Source: Selaginella moellendorffii (lineage: Eukaryota > Streptophyta > Lycopodiopsida > Selaginellales > Selaginellaceae). From it: a stretch of 64,000 nucleotides of DNA. Position 1 is the stretch's first letter. Each line of letters starts with the position of its first letter. Shown here one piece after another: positions 20,704-33,438 of this stretch. The DNA lies in NCBI RefSeq assembly GCF_000143415.4, contig NW_003314297.1, positions 1,642,890 through 1,706,889 on the forward strand. Direction: 5' to 3'. The translations under genes were made by a program, and so were the position numbers. The notes under the pieces were generated by a model, which saw only the letters and a program-made list of their open reading frames with translations, did no database searches and had not been told where the DNA came from.

Positions 20704-23700
20704 TCAATCGTTACACATGCACAATCTCTGGAGGATCGGTCTGCTAAATGTCATGCCAAACCTCATAAACTTGTGGTCCAACTTGCTGCAACACCCGATA
20801 CGGTCCTTTCCACTGCACAAGGAGCCCCTTAGATAAACCATGCACCGTAAGATGGGAAAACTGACTAACACCAAATCATCCACTTTGTACTCCGCAAGTG
20901 GACGATGATGGGAGTTGTACCGCCGTTGTCGTCCCACTTGTACCCGGCCTAAGTGTTCGGCAGACTCCGTTTGCACAAGTGGAAGAATGCTCGTCAAATA
21001 CTGATCCCATGACCTAGCATCCGCAGCTCGTGGCAATTGCAAAGGTAAACTCAGCTCCGTTGGTAATATTGGATCATGACTATATAGGAGTTTATATGGT
21101 GAAGCACCAATAGAACTTTGCACCCCTGTGACATATGCATACCGAAAAGACGGCAAATAACCATCCCAATCCGAATGCTGAAAGTTCACATACTTTGCAA
21201 TCATCCCTTTGAATGTCTGAACAAGCTGTTCCACTAGACCGTCTGATTGTGAATGATAAACACTCATGAAAGTGTGGCGTATCCCCAACCGAGATGTCAA
21301 AACATGAAATGCCTCGGCCATAAATGTGGGACCATTATCTGAAAGAATCCGCTCTAGACAAGAATGCGGGAACACCACTTGATTGAGGAGGAAGTATCCA
21401 ACAGCAATTGCAGAGGCGCTAGCAAGAGCACCAACTTCTACCCAATGAATCAAGTAGTCACAAGCAATAATAACATACTCTTTGCCAACAGTCAACTGTG
21501 GAAAAGGTCCCATAAGATCAAACACCACAACTCAAATGGATGGGAAACTAAAATTGACTCCAACCGTCCTTCCACAGCCCGAGGGGGAGTATTACGAGCT
21601 TAGCATCAAATGCAGCTACATACATACCGGATAATATCACATCGCATCTTCAGCCAATAAAAAGACCTACGTAGCTTCTCGGTTACACGCAATGTCCCAT
21701 ATGCCCACCTAAAACAAGAGAATCATGGTAGGCATGGAGAAACCGCGGAATAAAGATAGAAGGCACCACCAGCCATAAATGATCATCAAAATCCATCCCC
21801 ACAAAATAAAGAAGGCCATCTTCAAGGCAAAATTGAGAATGTAAATGCTAGAAAGGCAAGTCATCAGCAAATGATGTAGGATTCTCAAACCTATCTCGAA
21901 GCCTTCGAATCCACGGCTCAATCTTTTGAGCCTCACGAACTTCATCAAGAGAAGGTAGATCTTGCTCTGCACCTTGTGGACACTAAACATCAAGTACAGC
22001 AACCGCCGATGGCACAGAATCTTTGTCTAGAAAATCCATAGAGGCTGGAACAACAAGCTCGTCAGAAACATGAGAAGAGAGTGGAGAAGGAAGAGGAGCT
22101 CGAGAAAGGGAATTAGCATCAGCCATAGAACTCCCTGGGCGATGAACAACATCAAAATCATATATCTAAAGCTTCAAAACCCACTAAGCAATAGGACCAA
22201 CCAGGTTCTTCTGTTTCAATAATGAAGTAACGATAGCATGGTCACCTTCAAGTAACATCCAAGAACCATGTAGATATGCATGAAGGTTCTCGAAATCCCA
22301 AACTGATGCTAAACACTTCTTCTATGTTGTGGAGTAGTTCATCTCTGCTGGTTGTAATGTATGGCTTATATATGCAATAGGATGATGTTGACCATGCACA
22401 CTCAGGCTTTCTTGCATCAACACACCTCCAAGACTGATATCAAAAGCATCTACGCGCAAAATAAAAGGTTGAGTGTAGTCAGGATATGCCAAAACCGGAG
22501 GAGTCATCAACAACTCTTTGAGATCTACAAATGCCCACTCACAATCTGAAGACCAAATAAAAGATGATGTTGATGACTTCAGCAATGCTTGCAACAATGT
22601 AGTGTGATCAGAAAGATGATCCATAAAACGACCGAGATACTGCACCTTGCCCAGGAAGCGCTACACATCATTCACACATTTCGGAGTAGGGAACTTTAGA
22701 ATAGTCACAAGTTTATTAGGATCAACTTGCAAGCCCTCACGAGAAATACAGTACCCAAGATAAGTTGTGTCCTTAGACCCAAACATGCATTTTAACCGCT
22801 TCAGCTTTAAACTAACGTCCCGTAGCCGATCCAACACTTTACACACATCACGAATGTGCTCCTCCCACATCCCCTCCGAGTGAATCAAGACATCATCAAT
22901 GAAGTCAGCAGTCACCTCTGGCATATCACAAAGAACCTTGTCCATCATTCGCTGGAATGTTGCTGGAGCATTGTTCAAACCAAATGGCATCACCAAAAAC
23001 TTGTATAAACCAAATGGTGTATGAAAAGTTGTTTTAGGAATATTTTCTTCAGCCATTGGTACTTGCCAATACCCAGAAGCAAGATCTAGCTTGGTGAATT
23101 AACGACTTCGCCCCAGACGATCCAAGAGATTAGCAATGTGAGAAAGAAGGTACACATCTGGGATTGTCACATCGTTTAACGGACGATAGTCAATGCAAAA
23201 ACGAATACTCCCATCAGGCTTCATCACAAGATGAGGTTCACATGCCCAAGGACTCCGCGACTTCCGAATAGCACCCTTCTTCAACATCTCTTTGACTTTT
23301 GCACGTAAAATCTTGATCTCCTTGGGTGACCAGCGATGAACAGGAACCTTGATTGGACGAGCATCCCTGGTTGGAATCAGATGATGTGTCGCAATCTTGG
23401 CCCCAAACGATAACTCAAATTCAAAGAGATCAGAATACTCCTTCATGAGCCAGTCAACCGCTACAACACAAAGACTGTCAGAGGGATTGGAAAAGGGAAG
23501 AGAAGAACAAGATAGAAACATAGGAGGAAATAGTGGGGGAACAAAAGTAATGAAAGCAGAGGTAAAAATAGAGGGACGAAAAGATACAGAAGTGAGAGGA
23601 ATGGATGAAACATAAGAAAGTATGAGAAAAGGGGGAAAAGCTTTAAAGTCACACTTAGCATGATTGCGCTACAACTAATCCATACAAAGAATGAGGTCAA

Positions 23701-24056
23701 AAGCTTGACTCGGCACCACCCGCAATGACTGCAACTCAAGCTCGAGATTGCCCACACGCACAACCAGGTCCGCCTCATCCCGTGCACATGCATGTGTACG
23801 GCCATTGCCATAAAGAATGAAAACAGATTCCACCGCACGACACAAGTGTAAACAACAACATGTGGCAATAGGTCAAGCAATAGAAGATAAACTCGAACCT
23901 GTATAACCAACATGGAGAAAATAATAGGAGACCTCTTGTTATAAAAACGAACTTGGAAAGTAAACACTAGATGAACCAGTGCTGAGTGAACCCCTTGATG
24001 ATACTCCCGAAAGAAAGATGGAGGCGTCACTGACTTATTCGCGCAAGGTCCCTTCG
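20704..24056 (-). pseudogene. gypsy pol remnant: protease, RT, RNase H, integrase
   Basis: Integrase (20704-21528): the catalytic D,D,E residues sit in VFDLMGPF, ILSDNGPTF and LVEQLVQTF. RNase H-like region (22322-22645): FILRVDAFDISLGGVL. Reverse transcriptase (22661-23521): the FIDD form of the YxDD box in VTADFIDDVLIHS, and MPFGLNNAPATFQRMM. A protease trace, FDLILCMD, lies near 23680-23710. The frame is broken by stops, for example near 23099 and 22660 and in the integrase N-terminal part (21700-22320). No functional polyprotein can be made. Confidence 0.85.
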
Positions 24057-24313
24057 TTACTCGTGCGACTCCTCGTTTCCCAGATGCATCTCAGTGTCTA
24101 AACCTTCCACTACGGCAGCACCAACAGGACGTTGCTGATGCGAAGGTCTCCACTCAGAAAATGCAGGTCGCCAATCCGGAAAATGCCGATACCGCCGATA
24201 AGTATGACCAACTTCATCACATGCCCAACAGCGAACATCACGGCCACGACCACGTCTTCGCCCTTGTCCTTGGACTTGAGCAGTAGCAGTAGCATCAACC
24301 TCCATTGGAACAG
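24057..24313 (-). pseudogene. gypsy gag C-terminal part with CCHC zinc knuckle
   Basis: Encodes a Gly/Arg-rich stretch and CWACDEVGHTYRRYRH, a near-CCHC zinc knuckle whose last position is not a cysteine. The N-terminal part of the same gag is at 40984-41668; the two halves join in frame once the inserted element and one copy of the GACCA duplication are left out. Confidence 0.8.
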
Positions 24314-24318
24314 GACCA

Positions 24319-25996
24319 TGTGAGACACAAAATCCCTAGGATCCAAAGTGGAGCCGAAAGGGTGCCATGTGGTAGTGGCCAAAACGAAAGCCAAACAAGC
24401 ATAACACGTTTGGACTAAAAGCTCCAACTTGAAAAGTCAAGAGCGAGAGTGGAACTCCTAACAAAGTGCTCAAGGAACGAGCATGAAGCGAGTGATAAGC
24501 AAGGCTCCAAAAAAGGACCCAAAAGGACCAACACATGACATGTGGAAGTTTCCGAGATGGAGTCTGAGATGGACTCGAGTTGGAGTTTGAGATGGACCCG
24601 AGCTAGAGTCCGAGATGGACCTGAGTTGGAGTCCGAAATGGAGTCTGAGATGGACCCGAGTTGGAGTCCGAGTTGGAGTCCGAGATGGACCCGAGTTGGA
24701 GTCCGAGGTGGACCCGGGTTGGAGTCCGAGGTGGACCCGAGATGGAGTCCGAGATGGACCCGAGATGGAGTCCGAGATGGACTCGAGATGGAGTCCGAAA
24801 TGGAATCTGAGATGGAGTCCAAGAAGGAGCCGAGATGGAGTCCAAGGTCGAGACCGAGACCGGAACCGAGACTGAAACCGGGACCGAGACCGAGATCGGG
24901 ACCAAAACCGAGGCCGAGGCCGAGGCCGAGACCGAGCCCGAGCCTGAGCCCGAATCTGAGTCCAAGTCCGAGTCCGAGTCTGAATCCGAGTCCGAGTTCA
25001 AATCTGAGAGGGTGAAAGCCCAAAGTGTTCGTCTCCTAGACCCTACGGGGTTTGGTGAGCTCCAAAAGTATAATGAGGGGGAGGATTGCAGTGGAGCCAG
25101 TTTGGCCAGGAAAGGCCAGTTTGGCCCAGGAAGGCTGTACCCACTGTTGGGTGATGAGCTGCCCACTGGGAAGTCCAAGACTAGAGTGAACACAGACCGA
25201 CAAGTGGGGTAATTTGGTGAAGTGTTCAAGAGCTGGCTCTAGTTCCCCCAAGAGATCGACTGGCTGATGCTCCCAGTCCAAGTGTGGATGGCACTACCTA
25301 CTTGGATACTTGGCATGGTTCAATGGAACCTCACTCTAAGCCCCTGGCTAGAGCACCTAAAGGCGGAAGGCAGGGAGAGTACCCATGAGGCCCGTATAGG
25401 GCCACGGTATTTCGAAATGTTGTCCCAAAAGTCCTAGAATGTGGAAAGGAAGGGGAATAGCCCTCTGGTGTGGTGACCAAGGACACAATCACACAGTGAA
25501 GAAGTCTTAGAGGACAATGGGACTTAGTGGTCGGGCCCGTGGGCCTTGATCCAATGGCGGTGTTGGCAAACACGGCCAAGGACAAAAAGGGATTTGGTGG
25601 GGACCGGAACGGAGATATTGGGGAAGGGTATTCCCCATGTCTGTGGGCATCCTAAGGATGCTAAGGAGTGGATTTAGGATGACCACTCATGGATGAATGG
25701 CCCAGTCTTGGAGAGACGGGATTGCAATGCAAGTGGTGTTAAACCACTGATGTAACCAAGGTAAATGAGCGTGGCCTAGCGTAACGGGCTCATATGTCGG
25801 TGATACCTTGGGGTGTTGGTCATGGGATTGGACACGTGGAGCACTTGGACCAGGTTGAGTGGCATGGATGCCATTCTCTGAGCTAGCAAGCCCCAAGTCC
25901 TGAATGGGACTTATGGAGGTTGTGAATGAGACTCCTCCAAGTGGTTAGAGTTGTGGTTAAGTGACTAAAGTAGAATGGAAAAATTAGTCGCTTACA
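24319..25996 (+). repeat. 5' LTR of the non-coding element
   Basis: 1678 bp. Contains a minisatellite of 11-12 bp units (GAGTCCGAGATG and GACCCGAGATG types, about 24541-24840), a run of GAGACC/GAGTCC hexamers (about 24841-25010), then a unique region ending AGTCGCTTACA. The repeats make long but meaningless open frames in both directions. Confidence 0.85.
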
Positions 25997-27268
25997 ACTT
26001 GATATTGGAGCTGTTCCTTAGTCCAACTTTTATTGGTGCTCAAGTATATCACCATTAATATTGGCATCGAAAAGTCCTAGGAGTGGACCTATCCTTGAGG
26101 AGTACCATGTCGAGAGGACATGGCTCTCCACTCAAATGTAAGCGACTAAATTTTCCATTCTACTTTAGTCACTTAACCACACCTCTGACCACTTGGAGGA
26201 GTCTTATTCACAACCTCCATAAGTCCAATCCAGGACTTGGGACTTGCTAACCCCGAGAATGGCATCCATGCCACTCAACATTTGCACTTGGTCCAAGTGC
26301 TCCACGTGTCCGATCCCATGACCGACACTCAAAGGTACCACCGACATAGCAGCCCGTTACGCTAAGGCCATGCCCAATCACCTTTGCCACACTGGTAGTC
26401 CAATACCACTTGCATCACCGTCTTGGCTCTCCAAGACTAGGCAAACCATCCGTGAGTGGTCATCTCAGATCCACTCCTTAGCATCCTTAGGATGCCCACC
26501 GACAAGGGGAATAGCCTTCCCCAATATCCCTCTGTCAGTCCCCACTAAGTCCCTTTCTGCCCCTGGCCGTGTTTGCCAACACTGCCACTAGATCGAGACC
26601 CACAGGCCCGATCACTAAGTCCCACGGTCCTCTGGAACTTCCTCACCATACGACTGTGTCCTTGGTCACTACCCCAGAGGACTGCTCCTCTTCCTTTCCA
26701 CAATCTGGGCCTTTGGGACAACATTTCGGAACACCGTGGCCTTACGCGAGCCACCTGGGTACTCTCCTCGCCTTCTGCCCTTGGGTGCTCTAGCCATGGG
26801 CTTAGAGCAGGTTCCGTTGAGCCACACCAGGTATCCAAGTAGTTAGTGCCACCCACACTTGGACTGGGAGCATCGGCCAGTCGATCTCCCGGGGGAACTA
26901 GAGCCGGCTCTTATACACTTCACCAAGCTACCCCGCTTGTCGGTCTGTGTTCACTCTAGTCTTGGACTTCCCAGTGGGCAGCTCATCACCCAACACTGGG
27001 TCCGGCCTTCCTGGGCCAAACTGGCCTTTCCTGGCCAAACTGGCTCCACTACAGTCCTCCCCCTACTATACTTTTGGAGCTCACCAAACCCCCCAGGGTC
27101 TGGGAGACGAACGCTTTGGGCTTTCACCCTCTCAGGCTCCAGACTCGGACTCGGACTCGGACTCGGACTCGGACTCGGACTCGGACTCGGACTCGGATTC
27201 GGACTCGGACTCGGACTCGGGCTCGGGCTCGGTCTTGGCCTCGGCCTCGGTCTCGGTCTCGGTTCTGA

Positions 27269-27306
<38 letters not shown>

Positions 27307-28347
27307 CCAGTCTCGGTCTCAACTTCGGACTCCATCTCTGTCGCGCATGTGACTTCGGGTATCGAAAGTTACCTGTCGACCTGTCCTTACGGACACTCTT
27401 ACCTTACTGCCACGATGGCAGGAGGTCGGTATTGCTGGACCCGTTATCAGTCTCCGCCTAAGCTAGTTGAGAAACTGGTCTTCGCATGTGCACTTGACCA
27501 GATGAGCATAAGGAAGGAATTCCTAAGTGTCTATTTAGTCAAGCATACTTGACCTGGTTAGAGAAACTCATTCGTTTGACTTGCACTTGCTAGTGTTGGG
27601 AACCCCCGTGATATTGAGCTTGGTCCCTCAATATCGCAAGATGATAGCTTACCGTGTCTGCCAAACACCCTCGCTATCATGCCCTTTGTGTTAGTCTCAT
27701 TTCGGTCCCAAATGCTATTTATGGAAAGTGTCCAGATTTGCTCATTTGGCATATCTACGGAATGTAGAGATCGTCCTGAACACAATGGTGTTCGTCCCAT
27801 GTCCAAATTCGCAATCTAAGGACATTCCATATTTAGTAAGTTTCGAGCTTGTCCCAGAGACTAACTCCTAATACTAAGGGAGGCTTGGGGTGAAAGCCCA
27901 AAGCGTGTGTTCCTCAAGGGGGGGGGGCTGTGGGGGGTTCCAAATGTATAGTAGGGATAGTGGGTAGGTCGGGCATGGCCGACCAACCTGAGGCATAGTC
28001 TAGCTCCCGCTTGCGTGCCTGTCCTTGTTCTGCGTCCGGCTTGGGTCTAAGCCCAAGTTCCATTCCATGCTAGTTGGTGGAGTACCCATATCCTCGCGTT
28101 AGGCCACCGGTATGCTGAAATAGCGCCAGACTCCGTTTGGCTCCGTTTTGCGTGCTGGTCCTGGCATTGGGATGCTGGTTACTCTAGGACTGTTCCAAGT
28201 CGCTCCGGGCTCCTGTCCCCTCGGTCCTTGGGCTTCATGCTCGGGAGTTGCTCCGTGGTTCGGTTCTGTCACTCCTCGGCTCCATGCTTGGGAGTTTGGC
28301 ACCGTTCCTTCGTTCAGTGGCCCAAGGCCTTGAACCTCGGGTCCTGT

Positions 28348-28401
28348 GGACACGTGGCATGGACACGTGGCATGTGACACGTGGCATCTGTCACGTGGCA
28401 C
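28348..28401 (+). promoter_or_regulatory. Cluster of four G-box/ABRE motifs in the LTR
   Basis: Four copies of CACGTGGC within about 55 bp, repeated in the second LTR at about 34449-34501. CACGTGGC is the classic ABRE/G-box core bound by plant bZIP factors. Tandem copies inside an LTR could make the element, and genes near it, responsive to ABA or stress; this is inference. Confidence 0.6.
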
Positions 28402-28430
28402 AAAGAGGGTTTAGGTTCCGCTTCGTGGTG

Positions 28431-28459
28431 TTATCCTATGGTAAATCACCATAGGATAA
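28431..28459 (+). other. Perfect hairpin near the LTR 3' end
   Basis: TTATCCTATGGT, loop AAATC, ACCATAGGATAA: a 12-bp perfect stem. It is kept unchanged in the second LTR (34532-34560), 24 bp before the LTR end. A role in RNA 3'-end formation or packaging is possible, but conservation between two recent copies proves little. Confidence 0.75.
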
Positions 28460-28483
28460 AAGGTCAAAACCACGTGCGCTACA

Positions 28484-31400
28484 TTTGGTATCAGAGGATG
28501 AGTCTCAGCGAGTACTGTACAATGAGATTGGGCAACTAGTCTCGTTGCATACGCAGAGATGAAAACGATGATCCGAGTGGGTACACGTTTGGTGCAAAGG
28601 GTTCACGTTCGTTCCTTGGGTATGGTTTTTGTTACCTTGTTGTACCTTATGATGTGAGCTTGCTCTTGGGCTCATAGGATGGATTTGAGATGCTCCGTTA
28701 GCACGAGTTTACGCTTGGGCTCGTGAGTGAGGCACATTAGCAACTCGAGATTAAACTTTGAGTTGGCAGGATTAATGTTACCCTATCGGTGGTTCCATGA
28801 GTTGTTCCATGTACCGTGAGTGAAAGTAAACCTTCCCTGAGTTTGCTATGAGTGGCAAATAGGCTGGTCCGTAGCTGTTTAGCACGGCACTAGTGGATCC
28901 TTCCTAGGCATGGTTACAAGTGGATCAGTCAAGACTGTAGGGATTAGTCTATTGGTTCAAATAATCATTGCCGTGCTCTCTCATAAACTTCTCTTGGATT
29001 AGACTGAAAGCAGTGCGAAAGCAAGCTTGAGGTTTAGTCAAAGATGAGACCGGAAAGAGAGTCGTCGGGGACGAAGGATCAAACACGTAAATCATCTTCT
29101 CTTCTTGGAGGGATGATTTGCAACGAGGGGTGACTCATTGCTCGTGTTCACATCATGCAATCAAGAGTCCCTACCTTGATGCATCTTGGAGATGATGGTC
29201 TTACAAATGGTCAGTTATGGGATGGATAGCAGTGAAGCGCTATACCATTTTGTCTAGGCTTGCTATTGGAAGACTTGAATTGCAATGCTCAATTCTTTTC
29301 CGGAGAACCTTGCTATTGCTCCTTGAGTAGCTTGGTGTTAAATTAGTTTTGAGTTTGGTCGGAAAGAGAGTGGCATGAGTTTGTCCATGTTGTGAACAAA
29401 AGTTAGTGATGTTGAGTGTTATAAGTCTTTATCGGTGGAGTGTGGCATTTATGTTGCATTTTGTCGAATTGAGTTGGCACTTGATATTCACATAAACCTT
29501 TGAAGTAATGACATTGGCATTGCTAGTGGTGTTGCTCAATTGATGATCAAGTCATTGTAATTTCTATATCATATCCATGTGATAATGAGCAATGTGTTTA
29601 TGAAGTTGCTTGGTTAAATGATGATCAACCCCAAAGTGGTTGATAGTGAAGCTGGTCTACTTGCACGAAGTAGCATTGTAGTAGCTTTGACGGGATTCTC
29701 GATAGTGGTCCATTATGCTAAGCTTAAGTTGGTATGTTGTTCCTTTGAGAGTTGGCCCATAAGGTGTTGGAAAAGGGTTGTAGCATTCATTTGCTATAGC
29801 TCATAAGTTGATTCGTTAACACTTGGAGTAGATTGTTGGATGGAGAAGGTGTGTAGTTGAGGCATTGACATCGCTAACACTTGTGTTAGTGGAAGTGGCA
29901 TTGTTATTTCAAGTGATAAGGATTTTCCTTAGAGCTTGATTTTCTATGTCATTTTTCTTGTTAGTGTTTTAGCTTCACATTGGATCTTGAAGGTGGTTGA
30001 AGAAGAGTGTTAGTGCAATGTGGATATCCGAAGATGTGGTCTTCGTGATCAAGCCTTGGATGTTCACTTTGCATTTTACGGATGTCGGTGTTGGATATTG
30101 GAAAAATGGGCAGAAAGATGTTCGAGGCTTAAGCATACTATGGGTCATGAGAATTTGTGTTAAGGTGAACCTATGTGAAGTTGTTGGTAGGAGGAAGTTG
30201 GTTGAGTCTTGAAAGTTTGAATTCCTGGACTGAGAGTCATTCTTTCTCTAGGATGGAAAATTTTTTCTTAGACTTTTCCAATGGCTGATCTGTTATCACT
30301 TTATCCGAAAACCATTCCGTTTTCGTAAGCCAATACAAACTAGTGAAGGGGTTGGAGTTGACTTCGGTTAGCTTAAACCTTAGTAGATAGTTTGTATGAT
30401 GCGGCCCGAAAGGGATGCTAACTTTTGGGGCTAAGGCAATTGAGTTGGATAGAGTCTGGAGTTAGTGTAGAAAAGTGGCCGTTGCACTTTTCTAGAAAGG
30501 TGACTCTTGTGCCTTTCTTTTGTAGCGTTATGCTTGGTAGCAGGTTGCACTTTGCATTTCGTTAGACTCTATGAGAGTAGTGAGCTCTCACTGATCTTGA
30601 TTTGGTCTTGGTGGCTTTGCGCTTTGGCTGAGGATGGTGATGTCCAACTTAGTTGTTTGCAAGTTGAAATGTTGGCACCCGTACTGTAGCTTTGTCTATG
30701 AGGAGGTTGTGTACCGAAATGATCCATCTCATGGTCTTCACTTTAGTTTCGACTGAGTGTTGATCATGCATAGCTAGCCTCTTCAAGGCATACTCAGAGC
30801 TAGTGGCTAAATGCATTGGTGAGCTTATCGCAGTTGAGTTGGATTCGAGTGGTCATTTAGTTTGTGCTTGTCCATGAACATTTATCTCAACCTGGGGTAT
30901 CACGTTCATGTTGGACAAGTATATGACTCAATGGCATGAGTTTAGTGTTTGAGTCTTGTGAAGGCAAGTTGAGGGGTGATTGTTAGTTGCTTTGTGACTA
31001 GTGATTACTTGTAAACTTTGTCGAAAGACTATGACACTTGCTTCACTCGATGATGATTTAGTAGTGACGGGCTTGCTTTGCCGGATGGTGTTGCGGAGGA
31101 TCGTGTCATTAAACTTACATGGGTTTTCCATGTTAGCATGTCGACTCTACCTCTGTTAATATCATTTGGTTGCGTTTAGTTCGTGGTGTTGGATTTCATG
31201 GAGTCTTGGATGTGGTGATTCACTCCTTGAGGAAGTGTTATCTGTGACTGAGTATTGTTGAGAGATTGGTCTCGGATACTGAGTAAAGTATCTTCGACCT
31301 TGGTTAGCTTGGTTGTTAGAGAGTTTTGAGTGGTGATACACTTGTGCTTTCTTTTAGCTTTGTTCTAGTGTTGATGGCATTGAAGCGATGCCTTTTCATT

Positions 31401-33438
31401 GACATTGTTGAAGTTGATATTCAAGTGAAATGAGATATCTCTCCATAGGATTGATATTGAGTGTCATTAGTCTCAATGAAGATAGTGTTGATGATTTGGC
31501 TATGGCTTTGTGTTATTGGCATTCGTACATTTGCTAGTTAGCAACTATGTTAGCATTCAAACAAGCTGAGTGGCAAGTTTGAGTTAGTTGTGTTCTAGAC
31601 GAGATTATTTAGTAGGGGTTGAGCTTTGGCTTTTCCTTGAAAAGTGATTTAGTTGTGGATAACACTAACTTTACGAGATGAAGAGTTAGTGATTGATATT
31701 GGAATATTTGAATCCTTATTGGATTTGAGTTGGAATATATCGATCATTGATGATTCTTCTTGTGCTTGTTATGATGTGAGTTACGTCTTGCTATAGATGG
31801 ATTCATGGAGGATCGCTTGATGATCACTTGTCAAGCATAGCTTCGTTATGTTTAGCTTTTGGATTGATGCAGACATGCTCTTCATTAGCTTTGCATTATG
31901 AAGTTTAGCTTATAGATGTGTTGAGGAGGATATTGTGGGTTGTACCATGATTTCTTCTTTAGCATTGACGTTAGTCCATGCGAGACTCGTGATCATTATT
32001 AGGCAAGACTTGGCTATAGACTTCTTCGAGCTTTTGGTTCTTTGAGTTTTATGCTCATTGTTCCATTTGTTAGAAGTTGTTGGGGAAGACATTTTGGCTT
32101 GTTAGCTTCGATATTGATGTTAGTATTTGCGTCTAGCAATCATTGGCGATGATTGACTATCATCTAAGATAGTTGATTATCCTTGTCAAGGGTTTTGCTT
32201 GATTATTGTTGGTATAGAATGATTTGCTATTCTTCGGGATGGTAGATTCTTTCTTCAATGATGATTATGCATTTCTTTATTGATAGGATGATTGATGATC
32301 TTTTATGATGGTTAGTTGTTCTCTTTGATGGCTTTTGGCTTTTCGCAATACCACATATTCTTTGTGGTTTGCTCTGAATTGGTCTCTTGGGTTTGAGACA
32401 TCAGTAGGATGTTGCTGACACTTGTTTAGGCAACTTGAGTTCCTTGGTATTGTTGGTTGGGATCTATTCAGATTGGCTTTTGTGATAATTAGCAAGAATG
32501 AGTGTTTGTTGGTCTTACCACATTCATTCTCTTCTGTTGATTGTTGCTCGAGTTAGTTTTGATAGATTCGGATGTTATTTCCTTTGGGTGATACATTCGC
32601 GAGCATTTTGCTTGTCAGTCAATGATACTTTGTGTTCTTTGAGTTATCTTTCGTAAGTTGTTTGGCATTCTGTCTACAATCTTTAATAGTTAAACTTTAT
32701 CATTGAGTTTATTTGATGATATCCTTGCTATTGACCTTTGTTTGATGGTGAATCCTATGTTTACCAATTATGATGATCTTGGTGGTTCCTGCACTATAAT
32801 ACTAGTTTATCGGATGATAACTTGCTTAGAATACTTTTGTGTTCTACTCTATCATTGGGTTTAGATATCATTGTCTATGACTTTGATATTGTCCATCTAT
32901 TGATCTTTGAGTTTGGGCCAGTAATAGGCAGACTGGCTTCGGCACTTCGTGTGCATGTTGAAATCTCTAGTCATGGGGTAGCTACTGTCGACTGGTCACA
33001 TAACCCGCCTCTCTGTCGATGTTCCTTATTTCGTTGAAAGGGCGTGACCGTGTAAACAACTCTAACTGCCTGTTTACAGTAGTCTATCTAAACCTTACCG
33101 ACGGGTTTGGTTTCTTTGCTCAGGAGGGTTGGGGCCTCTAGCTTCTCTCTCTATGTCTCTGCGGGCAGGGCATATCACACTTTTGTAAGCTGGGTGACTC
33201 CCAGAGCAGCAGGGGTGGCTGACTCCGTTGGTTATTTCCTTGTCGGCGACGGCCGGAAGGTGTCTGAGCTGGTAGCGCATCCGCGTTAGACAAAGAGGTT
33301 GCCCCCTAACTCATTTAAGTTGGTGCATTTCTCACATAGTGTGAGTACCGTGAACTTTTTCTGGAGTTGTTTCCTTGGCGGTATTCTAGACTCGAGTATG
33401 CATCGACGAGGACGTCGATCTTCCCAAGGGGGGGAGAG
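28484..33438 (+). other. Internal region of the young element: no gene found
   Basis: Primer-binding site at 28486-28497, polypurine tract at 33426-33438. Between them the sequence is T/G-rich with no open frame above about 75 codons and no retroelement protein motif in any frame. Confidence 0.8.

Larger units (their letters stand above)
27339..28483 (+). repeat. 5' LTR of the young element
   Basis: 1145 bp. Contains a poly-G run near 27918-27927, four CACGTGGC boxes (28348-28401) and a perfect 12-bp stem hairpin (28431-28459). Small open frames of 60-100 codons in it also occur identically in the other LTR and are not genes. Confidence 0.92.

Noticed and set aside
24415-25229. Long repetitive open frames on both strands (also 26859-27552, 34482-35343, 39180-40093)
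   Set aside because: They come from 12-bp and 6-bp tandem units inside LTRs, which keep frames open on both strands; no domain and no consistent start.
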